From NCBI GenBank assembly GCA_023458875.1, contig JAEWXO010000092.1:1-19289 (forward strand): a DNA stretch of 19,289 nt, written 5' to 3'. Every line of letters starts with the position of its first letter. The first letter of the stretch is position 1. Below are positions 6,775 through 13,720 of the stretch, piece after piece. Source of the stretch: Bacillota bacterium. GTDB taxonomy: Bacteria > Bacillota > Clostridia > Oscillospirales > Ruminococcaceae. The notes below the pieces were generated by a model. That model saw nothing but the letters and a program-made list of their open reading frames with translations. It did no database searches and was not told the DNA's origin. Made by a program: the position numbers and the translations under genes.

Positions 6775-8619
6775 GTGAATATAAAAGGTTTTTCAAAAAT
6801 ATTTATGTCAGTATGTCTTGCAGCAGCATTATCAGTGCCGGCAGCATATTCAGAATACGGAAACATTGTATCATCAGACATTGTATCGGCAGCTGTATTA
6901 CAATCAGGTCAGTGCGGACCGGATCTGACGTTTGATATAAAAGACAGCGTTCTCACTGTATCCGGAACAGGGCCGATGTACACGGATCTTTCAGTACCGT
7001 TATGGGATAAAAGCAGTGTCAGATCGGTTATAATAGGAAACGGTGTAACTGCAATAGGAGACTTTGCTTTTTCAGATATGGATAAGCTTGAAAAAGTATC
7101 AATATCCGATACGGTAAAGACAATCGGGAAAAATGCATTCAGCTTTTGTAATTCTCTTCAGAATGTTGATTTTGGTGTTGGCATCGAATATATAAATGCT
7201 GAGGCTTTTTCTGAATGTACATCACTTAAAGCGGTTGTTCTTAAAAACAAAGTAAAAACAATAGGTGACAAGGCATTTTATCACTGCTTCTGGCTTAAGG
7301 AAATAACATTGCCTGAAAGTATTTCGTCAATAGGACAAAAAGCATTTTTATACTGCGGGACAGGAGAGGCCGGTGCAGATACGAAAACAGTATATAATTT
7401 TACATCCTATACAGTCAGAGACTCATATGCCGCAAAGTACATAGCATCTCTTGACAAGCTTGCGGATACAGAATCAGAAACACCGGACGTTAAAGTTTCT
7501 CCGTATGAATATTATGATATGGTCTGCCTCTCGCTTGGAGGCGGAATGTACTATAAGCTTGTAAATCCGGATACATATAATGATTCCTCTGAAGTTCTGG
7601 TTTGTTATATGCCTGATGTAAAAAGTAATCCCGGAGATATGTTCGGTATAATGTTCGGAACAAATGACAAGGAAGAAAATTACAGTCAGTCGCCTGTTAT
7701 AAAAAAACACAGTGACTATAAAGCTGAAAAATTATACACAATGGGCGAGACCGTCAAATATGAAAAGAACAGATATCTGTTCGGAACCGTTGGTTCTGTT
7801 TACAGCAGTACATGCATGACTGTAAATGTTGATTCGGGTAAGTTATTTGTCATCTGCGAAAGTACAGCTCAGATGAGCCCTGGAAAAGACATTGCTTTTG
7901 AGCTGTCAGAGGGAATATCGGGCGAAAATATGAATGTTTGCAAGTCAGGGAAAATAATACAGACACGCCGCGCAACCGGAATATCACTGGGCTATAACAG
8001 TGAGATGAACAGCACGCTTTTTCTGAATATTACTGACAAATCAGATAAGGATTTTCCGGACAACAGTGATTATTTTTATGTGCACGGTATAAATGCGCCG
8101 GCAGGAAAGAACGGATTTTCTGTATTATTTGAAGATTATACGGTCAATGCACCTGACATTCCTGTTATCAGTTTTTATAAATATTCTTTTGCCGCTGATT
8201 CAAAGGTTATCCCTGTTTCCGAATCAGAAAAATCAGAACCTGAAACCGGTATGCTCAGCATCAGATTTACAGATAACGGCGGACTTGTATATCTTAATAG
8301 TAAAGAAAAAATTTTTCTTTTAAACGGTATTCCTGATAATGCTGAGCCAGGAGATATGTTAAGCTTCAGGAGACTTAATGCTGTAGAAAAGGGCGTTTAT
8401 TATGCAGCAGATGTTCAGCTGAAAAAAGATATTGTCTATCAGACAGGTGACGTAAACTATGACGGAAAGGTAAATGTCCTTGATCTTATCATGATTAAAA
8501 GCTGTCTTGTATCAACGGAAATTAAAAATGTGGATAAGTCATATGATATAGACGGTGATACATATTTCAGCGTAAAGGATGCCATGCATCTCGTTAAAAT
8601 TCTTTTAGGCGGCATTTGA
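6775..8619 (+). CDS. Secreted BspA-type leucine-rich-repeat protein with C-terminal dockerin
   Basis: The 614-residue protein starts with a signal peptide (Lys at 4 and 8, hydrophobic core 9-25). Residues 47-80 match the CG..L....G.LTVSGTGPM..... W lead-in common in BspA-like proteins. About four or five LRR_5 repeats of roughly 23 residues follow (83-195), with the recurring TIGxxAF pattern. Residues about 240-555 are beta-rich and unrecognised. A dockerin closes the protein (558-614), with two calcium-loop segments beginning GDVNYDGKVNVLD and YDIDGDTYFSVKD. Dockerins bind cohesins, so this is probably a cellulosome-attached or cell-surface protein. No catalytic domain is evident. The start is GTG at 6775, eight bases after GGAGG; the in-frame ATG at 6760 overlaps that ribosome binding site. 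The gene follows the SGNH hydrolase gene closely. No terminator is seen after it. Confidence 0.88.
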   Translation: MNIKGFSKIFMSVCLAAALSVPAAYSEYGNIVSSDIVSAAVLQSGQCGPDLTFDIKDSVLTVSGTGPMYTDLSVPLWDKSSVRSVIIGNGVTAIGDFAFSDMDKLEKVSISDTVKTIGKNAFSFCNSLQNVDFGVGIEYINAEAFSECTSLKAVVLKNKVKTIGDKAFYHCFWLKEITLPESISSIGQKAFLYCGTGEAGADTKTVYNFTSYTVRDSYAAKYIASLDKLADTESETPDVKVSPYEYYDMVCLSLGGGMYYKLVNPDTYNDSSEVLVCYMPDVKSNPGDMFGIMFGTNDKEENYSQSPVIKKHSDYKAEKLYTMGETVKYEKNRYLFGTVGSVYSSTCMTVNVDSGKLFVICESTAQMSPGKDIAFELSEGISGENMNVCKSGKIIQTRRATGISLGYNSEMNSTLFLNITDKSDKDFPDNSDYFYVHGINAPAGKNGFSVLFEDYTVNAPDIPVISFYKYSFAADSKVIPVSESEKSEPETGMLSIRFTDNGGLVYLNSKEKIFLLNGIPDNAEPGDMLSFRRLNAVEKGVYYAADVQLKKDIVYQTGDVNYDGKVNVLDLIMIKSCLVSTEIKNVDKSYDIDGDTYFSVKDAMHLVKILLGGI

Positions 8620-8709
8620 TTAATATGGAATAATAATCAGAAAAACATTGCACAGCAATATATGTAAAAATGTCATGCAAAAAAATAATAAAATATTTTT
8701 AAAAAAGTG

Positions 8710-8738
8710 TTGACATTGTGTTTTAATAGTGGTATAAT
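8710..8738 (+). promoter_or_regulatory. Consensus promoter of tRNA-fMet
   Basis: A perfect TTGACA (8710-8715) and perfect TATAAT (8733-8738) are separated by 17 bp. The tRNA begins 38 bp downstream. TATAATTATTAAGCACTC (8733-8750) recurs exactly at the tRNA-Leu promoter (19110-19127). Confidence 0.92.
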
Positions 8739-8776
8739 TATTAAGCACTCGAAAAGAGGACAGCAAATAATTATAT

Positions 8777-8853
<77 letters not shown>

Positions 8854-8858
8854 ATAAA

Positions 8859-8893
8859 AACGTCAAGGCTTACAAAAGGCTTTGACGTTTTTT
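8859..8893 (+). terminator. Intrinsic terminator of tRNA-fMet
   Basis: AACGTCAA (8859-8866) pairs with TTGACGTT (8881-8888). Further pairs, some G.U, extend the stem inward. A T-rich tract follows directly. It lies six bases after the tRNA CCA end. Confidence 0.88.
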
Positions 8894-8971
8894 CTTTTAT
8901 TCACTTAAAACACAGTATGAACAGTACCACTGGATTATATACTGAGGTGCTTTTATATAAATATGTACCTT

Positions 8972-9238
8972 TTAATTTTCGATAATCATATTCTTAAGTA
9001 AACACAAATCAATTATATCAATTTTGTTATTCTTTTGGAGGTCGGCATTTTGCCAGCAGGCCATTTCATCAATCATGCCTTAGAGCCATTTCTGGAGCAT
9101 CATTACGTCAGCGGCATTTACACTTCCATCAAGATTGCAGTCGCCTGTCATGGGATCATTTTCGTAAATATAATTTATACTCCACCATTAATTTGCTGCT
9201 GTTTTCTGCTTGATATTAAATTCAAATGATGATTTCAT
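8972..9238 (-). pseudogene. Decayed dockerin-protein gene (3' remnant)
   Basis: Read on the minus strand, one frame from an ATG at 9238 to a TAA at 8974-8972 encodes a recognisable ruminococcal dockerin. It has GDCNLDGSVNAADVMMLQKWL, then, after an in-frame TAA (9082-9080), a linker ending in CWQNADLQKNNKIDIIDLC and LLKNM. The stop sits where such dockerins normally have a Leu (QKWLL), so one TTA-to-TAA change may have caused it. A second in-frame TAA lies at 9190-9188, before the dockerin. No catalytic domain remains upstream and no ribosome binding site is evident. The plus-strand ORF over the same bases is a shadow. This is a relic of a second cellulosome-linked gene, or a dockerin cassette left by recombination. 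Confidence 0.75.
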
Positions 9239-9494
9239 ATAAATCTATCATATTTTTCAAAACCTGTATATCTCGAAATATAAAATTGCCACTATCATAG
9301 ATAGACGCCATTTCCTATAAAGCAGTTGTAAATTGTTGAGAATAACTGAGAAAAGACATTCTTATTATATCATTTGCAAAACGTATAATGACTTTGATGA
9401 AATACGGAATTGGATATAATAACCTATATAATCTTATTTATAAGTGTATATATAAGCATATTTCATAAAATTAAACAAATGATATTAAAAATGC

Positions 9495-9523
9495 TTGACA
9501 AACAACCAGACTCAATGTATTAT
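9495..9523 (+). promoter_or_regulatory. Promoter of the Cys/Met leader and the DUF4418-FtsX-ABC operon
   Basis: A perfect TTGACA (9495-9500) and TATTAT (9518-9523) are spaced by 17 bp, giving a start near 9530. The transcript leader to the first structural gene would be about 290 bases. The 256 bp before this promoter (9239-9494) hold AT-rich sequence with no gene that I can support. Confidence 0.82.
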
Positions 9524-9564
9524 TATACATATATTAATACTATGTATTGAAAGGCGGCGTTTAT

Positions 9565-9678
9565 ATGAGCAATATTTATTTAAAGGGAAACACGATGATA
9601 ACGACTTGTTATAACATGTGCATGTGTGTCATGCATATGTGTTTTTGTGTTTCCAAATTAAATAAATTGTATCAGTAA
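9565..9678 (+). CDS. Cys/Met-rich attenuator leader peptide
   Basis: A 37-codon ORF lies 35 bases after the predicted transcription start, with GAAAGGCGG before its ATG. Residues 15-28 read C-YN-MCMCVMHMCFC: five Cys and four Met among 14 residues, plus one His. A second start at codon 11 (9595) has its own AAAGGGA and would keep the whole Cys/Met block. The ORF stops 20 bases before a set of alternative hairpins ending in a terminator. This is the layout of amino-acid-responsive leader peptides such as TrpL. The likely role is to stall ribosomes when Cys- or Met-tRNA is scarce. The block is also a plausible soft-metal ligand set, so metal-induced arrest is an alternative. The peptide matches no family I know. 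Confidence 0.7.
   Translation: MSNIYLKGNTMITTCYNMCMCVMHMCFCVSKLNKLYQ
9574..9667 (+). repeat. Nested inverted repeats spanning the leader ORF
   Basis: ATTTATTTAA (9574-9583) pairs with TTAAATAAAT (9658-9667). GGAAACAC (9586-9593) pairs with GTGTTTCC (9647-9654). Inside these lie ACATGTGCATG/CATGCATATGT (9614-9624/9630-9640, one G.U pair) and a small ATAAC/GTTAT hairpin. Untranslated RNA would fold into a long branched structure, and a translating ribosome must open it. Confidence 0.7.
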
Positions 9679-9754
9679 CGCAGCATCTTTTAATGTATGC
9701 AGTTTGTTATGATACAGACTGCTTAAAATATCAGATATTTTTGAAAAGCAGTCT
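9668..9754 (+). promoter_or_regulatory. Alternative anti-terminator and protector hairpins of the attenuator
   Basis: Four segments can pair in exclusive ways. Segment 0 (9668-9679, TGTATCA and TAAC, covering the leader stop codon) pairs with 9706-9716. Segment 1 (GCAGTTTGT, 9699-9707) pairs with segment 2 (ACAGACTGC, 9714-9722). Segment 2 (AGACTGCTT, 9716-9724) pairs with segment 3 (AAGCAGTCT, 9746-9754), extended by AAAATA/TATTTT. Segment 3 also forms the left arm of the terminator. A ribosome at the leader stop would cover segment 0 and favour 1:2, hence termination. A ribosome stalled on the Cys/Met codons leaves segment 0 free to take segment 1, which favours 2:3 and read-through. Confidence 0.72.
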
Positions 9755-9775
9755 AAATAACAGACTGCCTTTTTT
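9748..9775 (+). terminator. Attenuator terminator
   Basis: GCAGTCT (9748-9754) pairs perfectly with AGACTGC (9762-9768) around AAATAAC, followed by C and six T (9770-9775). It lies between the leader ORF and the DUF4418-like gene at 9821. Its left arm is shared with the antiterminator. Confidence 0.85.
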
Positions 9776-9820
9776 GTTTAAGTGCATAATTAAAATAAAT
9801 AATATTAAGGAGAATTTTTT

Positions 9821-10318
9821 ATGAGAAACAGACTGATTTCAGGTATTGCGTTAATTTTATTGGGTGTATTATTAGCATTAGGACCTCAGACGATTTTTCC
9901 TGTATGCGGAGTGCATAAGGAATCGACAAACTCAATGCAAAGTTCAATAGCGACCCAATCTTCAGAAAGTGAAATGAGTTCAGCGAAAATGACTTCCAAA
10001 ATGAAGTGCTATTGGACCGCAAGAACAGAAATCGGTATCGGTGCAATGATAGCTGTTATTGGGGTGCTGCTTCTGTTAATCGGTGATTCCAGGATACGTA
10101 TCGGACTTAGTATCGCAGCTTTATTAAACTCTTTTTTTTCAGCATCAATTCCTACTATTTTGATAGGCGTTTGTGGCAGTAAACATATGAGCTGCAACAA
10201 GCTTGCACTACCGGCAATTTTAATACTGAGTAGCTTTACAGCTGTCTTGTTGATAATAAATATCATATATTTATTTAAAACTCATAAACAACAGGAGAGG
10301 ATAATCCATAATGAATAA
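9821..10318 (+). CDS. DUF4418-like polytopic membrane protein
   Basis: The 165-residue protein has about four membrane segments (near 6-24, 68-88, 93-116 and 129-151). Cys/His/Met residues face the extracytoplasmic loops: Cys29 and His32 after the first helix, MKCYW with Cys63 before the second, and GVCGSKHMSC with Cys118, His122, Met123 and Cys125. This pattern resembles DUF4418 proteins, whose function is not established. Residues 37-62 form a Ser/Met-rich stretch that looks like an insertion. AAGGAGA precedes the ATG. The stop overlaps the start of the FtsX-type permease gene by eight bases, so the two are translationally coupled. The soft ligands make a metal- or thiol-handling role possible, which is inference. 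Confidence 0.68.
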   Translation: MRNRLISGIALILLGVLLALGPQTIFPVCGVHKESTNSMQSSIATQSSESEMSSAKMTSKMKCYWTARTEIGIGAMIAVIGVLLLLIGDSRIRIGLSIAALLNSFFSASIPTILIGVCGSKHMSCNKLALPAILILSSFTAVLLIINIIYLFKTHKQQERIIHNE

Positions 10319-11531
10319 TAAACCACTAAACATTTTTCATCTGTCAGTAAAAAATCTGAAAAGGAAGTATTTTCGCTCAGCTGGTCTTATCCTGATTGTT
10401 GCTGTTATGTCGTTTGCCTTATTTGGGATATCGATTATATCATTGAGCCTGAATAACGGACTGGAAAGTCTTAAGATGAGGCTCGGCGCAGATATTGCAG
10501 TTGTTCCTCTTGAGCATTCATCAGATTATCAGGATATTATTTTAACCGGTGAACCGGCAAATTTTTATTTTGATAAATCCCTGGAAAGCAAAATCGCAGA
10601 AACTGACGGAGTATCAATGGTGACATCACAGTTTTTTATATCGACCTTATCTGCGGACTGCTGTTCTGTTCCTGTTCAGATTATTGGTTTTAATCCGGGT
10701 ACGGATTTTGTTGTTCACCCATGGATAAAAGAAGTATATAAAAATAAACTCAGCGACAACCAGATAATTGTTGGCAGTGATATTTTAGTGGATAAATCAA
10801 AAAAATTAAAGTTTTTTAATAAAACCTATAGTGTTGTAGCACAGCTTGAAAAAACATCAACAGGCATGGATTGCTCGGTATATACAAATATGGCTACTGT
10901 TCAGTCAATAGTTGAAGGAGCCCGGAATGTTGGTGTGAACTTAAGTGTAGATGTACATAATGCGGATGTAAATAATTCTGTCTCAATTATATTGGCAAAG
11001 CTGAATGCAGGTTATGATGCAGATAATGTTATAACAGATATCAGACGCCAGTATGACGGAATAAGTGTTGTTAAATCAAAAAATGTTTATTCCGGTATTG
11101 CAAATAATCTCGGAGTCATGTCATCTGTTTTCAAAGTAGTATTGTTGGTAATATGGATATTATCAATTATAGTGCTGGTTATAATCTTTTCAGTAACAGT
11201 AAATGAACGAAAGAAAGAATTTGCACTGCTCAGATCACTTGGAGCGACAAAAACAAAAACGATGCTGATGATTTTCCTTGAATCTATAATAATCAGCTTT
11301 TTCGGAGGATTAATCGGAATCGCTTTTGCTTCAATTATTATTTTTCCTTTCAGCACATATATTGGTGAAGTTTTAAAAATGCCGTTTCTGCAGCCGGCTC
11401 CTTCTGTGCTGTTAACATATGTTTTATGCAGCCTGCTTATTTCGACTGCCTCAGGTCCGCTGTCAGCAATATGTTCAATAATTAAAATCAACAAGGAACA
11501 GGCGTACATTACTTTGAGGGATGGTGAGTAA
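10311..11531 (+). CDS. FtsX/MacB-type ABC transporter permease
   Basis: The 406-residue permease has one N-terminal membrane helix (about 23-46), then a large extracytoplasmic domain (about 50-270) beginning RLGADIAVVP, and three C-terminal helices (about 275-300, 325-345 and 360-385). This is the type VII/MacB fold, in which the ATPase drives work outside the membrane instead of import through a channel. The cytoplasmic segment ERKKEFALLRSLGATK after helix 2 is typical of FtsX permeases. The RLGAD-VVP start recalls permeases found next to Ftr1/P19-type iron systems, but I cannot confirm that from sequence alone. The gene overlaps the DUF4418-like gene upstream and adjoins its ATPase gene. 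Substrate unknown. Confidence 0.85.
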   Translation: MNNKPLNIFHLSVKNLKRKYFRSAGLILIVAVMSFALFGISIISLSLNNGLESLKMRLGADIAVVPLEHSSDYQDIILTGEPANFYFDKSLESKIAETDGVSMVTSQFFISTLSADCCSVPVQIIGFNPGTDFVVHPWIKEVYKNKLSDNQIIVGSDILVDKSKKLKFFNKTYSVVAQLEKTSTGMDCSVYTNMATVQSIVEGARNVGVNLSVDVHNADVNNSVSIILAKLNAGYDADNVITDIRRQYDGISVVKSKNVYSGIANNLGVMSSVFKVVLLVIWILSIIVLVIIFSVTVNERKKEFALLRSLGATKTKTMLMIFLESIIISFFGGLIGIAFASIIIFPFSTYIGEVLKMPFLQPAPSVLLTYVLCSLLISTASGPLSAICSIIKINKEQAYITLRDGE

Positions 11532-11532
11532 A

Positions 11533-12201
11533 ATGTCTCTTGAGATTAACAATCTTACAAAAGAATTTAAAAGAAACAACACGGTGTTCAGGGCTGTTGA
11601 CAATGTCAGTGCAGAAGTAAAAAAAGGCGATTTTATAAGTATTATCGGTCGTTCAGGAAGCGGCAAAAGTACAATGGTTAATATGATTTCGGGATTAATT
11701 AATCCAACGCAGGGAGAGATTAAATTTGATGGAGTTGATATATGCACAATGAATGATAATGAAGTATCTGCTTTTAGAAATTCAAGAATAGGTTATATTA
11801 TGCAGAATGGCGGCATACTTACAAACCTGTCTGTAATTGAAAATGTCAGATTGCCGTTTTATTTGCACAAAAGGGAAGGTAATTCATATGATACTGCTTT
11901 GGAACTGCTGAAAAAAGTCGGAATTGAAAATCTTGCAGAATCTTCTCCAAAGCATCTCTCAGGTGGAGAAATTAAAAGAGTAGCGATAGCAAGGGCTCTG
12001 ATAAATAATCCTGATTATATTTTTGCAGATGAGCCAACCAGCGATTTGGATGAAAAGACAACTGCTGATATTATGCTGCTTTTTAAAGAAATAGCATATG
12101 AAGGAAAGGCGGTTATTATCATTACGCATGAACATAATAATATAAATTTTGGAAATAGGCTTTTTGAAATGAATTCAGGGAAATTAACCGAAAAATATTG
12201 A
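11533..12201 (+). CDS. ABC transporter ATPase of the LolD/MacB type
   Basis: The 222-residue ATPase has all ABC motifs: Walker A GRSGSGKST (39-47), Q-loop Gln91, signature LSGGE (142-146), Walker B YIFADEP (162-168) and switch His199. Its length and motif wording match the LolD/MacB branch, which pairs with FtsX-type permeases. The ATG at 11533 follows GGTGAG and starts just after the permease stop (11529-11531). An ATG at 11521 in the same frame overlaps the permease gene and has a badly placed ribosome binding site, so it is less likely. Only one permease gene is present, so the transporter is probably a homodimer of the permease with two ATPases. No terminator is seen after the gene. Confidence 0.92.
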   Translation: MSLEINNLTKEFKRNNTVFRAVDNVSAEVKKGDFISIIGRSGSGKSTMVNMISGLINPTQGEIKFDGVDICTMNDNEVSAFRNSRIGYIMQNGGILTNLSVIENVRLPFYLHKREGNSYDTALELLKKVGIENLAESSPKHLSGGEIKRVAIARALINNPDYIFADEPTSDLDEKTTADIMLLFKEIAYEGKAVIIITHEHNNINFGNRLFEMNSGKLTEKY

Positions 12202-12243
12202 AGTTGGAGTACAGATAAACGGATAATATGATTCATATCAGAT

Positions 12244-12273
12244 TTGCAGATAAAAATGATAATAGATTATATT
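12244..12273 (+). promoter_or_regulatory. Possible promoter of the metY operon
   Basis: TTGCAG (12244-12249) and TATATT (12268-12273) are spaced by 18 bp. A CGACATGTCG palindrome (12325-12334) lies between this promoter and metY and could bind a regulator. I see no SAM riboswitch, T-box or terminator in the 174-bp gap. Read-through from the upstream ABC operon is therefore also possible. Confidence 0.4.
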
Positions 12274-12375
12274 AAAAAACTTAACAACCTGTGAAAGAAG
12301 GTGATGTCAAGTAATGAGCAAATGCGACATGTCGGTTAGAAAACAAATTATTATTTATTTTAAAGGAGAATTACG

Positions 12376-13695
12376 ATGGGTAACGAAACACAAAAAAAGG
12401 ATTTTAGATTTGACACACAAAAGGTCAGAGCTGGATATGAACCAAAGGATCACAACTATGCTGTATCACCGCCTATTTATCAGACAGCAGCATATGATTT
12501 CAGGGATGTAGAAAATGCGGCTAATTTATTTGGCTTAAGAGAGCTTGGATACCTTTACACCCGTGTAGGAAATCCAACCGTAACAGTTCTTGAAGAACGA
12601 GTAAAAGCACTTGACGGAGCGGCGGCAGCAATTGCACTTGCATCCGGTATGGCAGCAATCAGTTATACACTCCTTAATATAGCAGAGGGCGGCGGCAGAA
12701 TTCTTGCTTCTCCGTATCTTTACGGAGGAAGCTGTGACAGCTTTAAAAAAATATATCCCAAGCTCGGAATAAAAATAGAATTTACAAAAAACATAGAAAA
12801 TCCTGAAGCACTTGATGCAGAGATTACTGATGATGTCAGAGCGATATACATAGAAAGCATAAGCAATCCAAACACAGTTCTTTTGGATGTCGATGCTATT
12901 TCTGAAGTTGCACACCGCCACGGAATTCCCCTGATTGTTGATAATACAGTAGCTACACCATATCTGTATAATCCGTTGGCTCATGGTGCTGATATAGTTA
13001 TATATTCAGCAACAAAGGGACTTAACGGTCATGGTAATATTATTGCAGGGCTTGTTCTTGAAGGCGGAAAATTTTATTTTTCAAGCGAAAAATTCCCTCA
13101 GTTTTCTGAAAAATATTATACTTTACGTGATATTAACGGCAATCCGAGAAGCTTCCTTGAGGTTTTTCCGGATGCACCTTTTACGAGCAGGATAAGATTT
13201 AACTATCTGAATTATTTTGGCGCCGCACTTTCACCTTTTGATGCATATCTTGGAATAATCGGTCTTGAAACGCTGTCAGAACGTCTCGGCAAGCAGGTGC
13301 ATAATGCTCACACTCTTGCAAAATACCTTGAAACTCATGAATCGGTTGAATGGGTACGTTATCCTGCCTTAGAATCAAGTCCGTATCATGAGCAATACAA
13401 AAAGAATTTTAAAAACGGTGCAGGCGGAATACTTTCATTCGGGTTTAAAGGTACTCAGGCACAAAGAGAAGCATTTTTAAATTCACTGGAACTGTTCCAT
13501 TATCATGTTAATATCGGTGATTCAAAGTCTCTGATAGTTAATTCTCCGCAGACCACTCACGGGGAGCTGGAGGCTGATGAAAAAATTCTGGCTGATATTC
13601 CTGAAAATTTAATCAGAATTTCAGCAGGACTGGAAGACCCGTCAGATCTGATTGCGGATTTGGAAAATGCCTTTTCGCAAGCTAAAAATGTATAA
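12376..13695 (+). CDS. metY: O-acetylhomoserine sulfhydrylase (PLP-dependent)
   Basis: This enzyme makes homocysteine from O-acetylhomoserine and sulphide, a direct sulphur-assimilation route to methionine. The 439-residue protein belongs to the Cys/Met-metabolism PLP family. YTRVGNPT (61-68) contributes the phosphate-binding Tyr and Arg of the partner subunit. VDNTVATPYL begins at 188 with Asp189, which contacts the PLP ring. Lys214 in YSATKGLNGHGN binds PLP. The long insertion after the Lys (about 225-265) and the full length near 430 residues favour MetY over the shorter MetB/MetC. AAAGGAGA lies six bases before the ATG. The SsuA-like lipoprotein gene follows after 25 bp, linking the enzyme to import of a sulphur source. 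Some family members use O-succinylhomoserine or O-acetylserine. Confidence 0.93.
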   Translation: MGNETQKKDFRFDTQKVRAGYEPKDHNYAVSPPIYQTAAYDFRDVENAANLFGLRELGYLYTRVGNPTVTVLEERVKALDGAAAAIALASGMAAISYTLLNIAEGGGRILASPYLYGGSCDSFKKIYPKLGIKIEFTKNIENPEALDAEITDDVRAIYIESISNPNTVLLDVDAISEVAHRHGIPLIVDNTVATPYLYNPLAHGADIVIYSATKGLNGHGNIIAGLVLEGGKFYFSSEKFPQFSEKYYTLRDINGNPRSFLEVFPDAPFTSRIRFNYLNYFGAALSPFDAYLGIIGLETLSERLGKQVHNAHTLAKYLETHESVEWVRYPALESSPYHEQYKKNFKNGAGGILSFGFKGTQAQREAFLNSLELFHYHVNIGDSKSLIVNSPQTTHGELEADEKILADIPENLIRISAGLEDPSDLIADLENAFSQAKNV

Positions 13696-13720
13696 ATATT
13701 TTATTGGAGGTTTATCTTTT

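Noticed and set aside
9035..9229. Plus-strand 64-codon ORF
   Set aside because: It is antisense to the decayed dockerin. The minus-strand frame gives a recognisable protein and this one does not.
12202..12375. SAM riboswitch or T-box before metY
   Set aside because: Neither the SAM-I core nor the T-box sequence is present. Only a CGACATGTCG palindrome and a moderate promoter are seen.
12314..12511. ORF starting just before metY with Cys and Met near its start
   Set aside because: It runs out of frame into metY with shadow-like composition, and no alternative hairpins or T tract follow, so I do not treat it as a second leader peptide.
12535..12984. Minus-strand 149-codon ORF
   Set aside because: It is a shadow of metY, Cys/Tyr-rich with no ribosome binding site.
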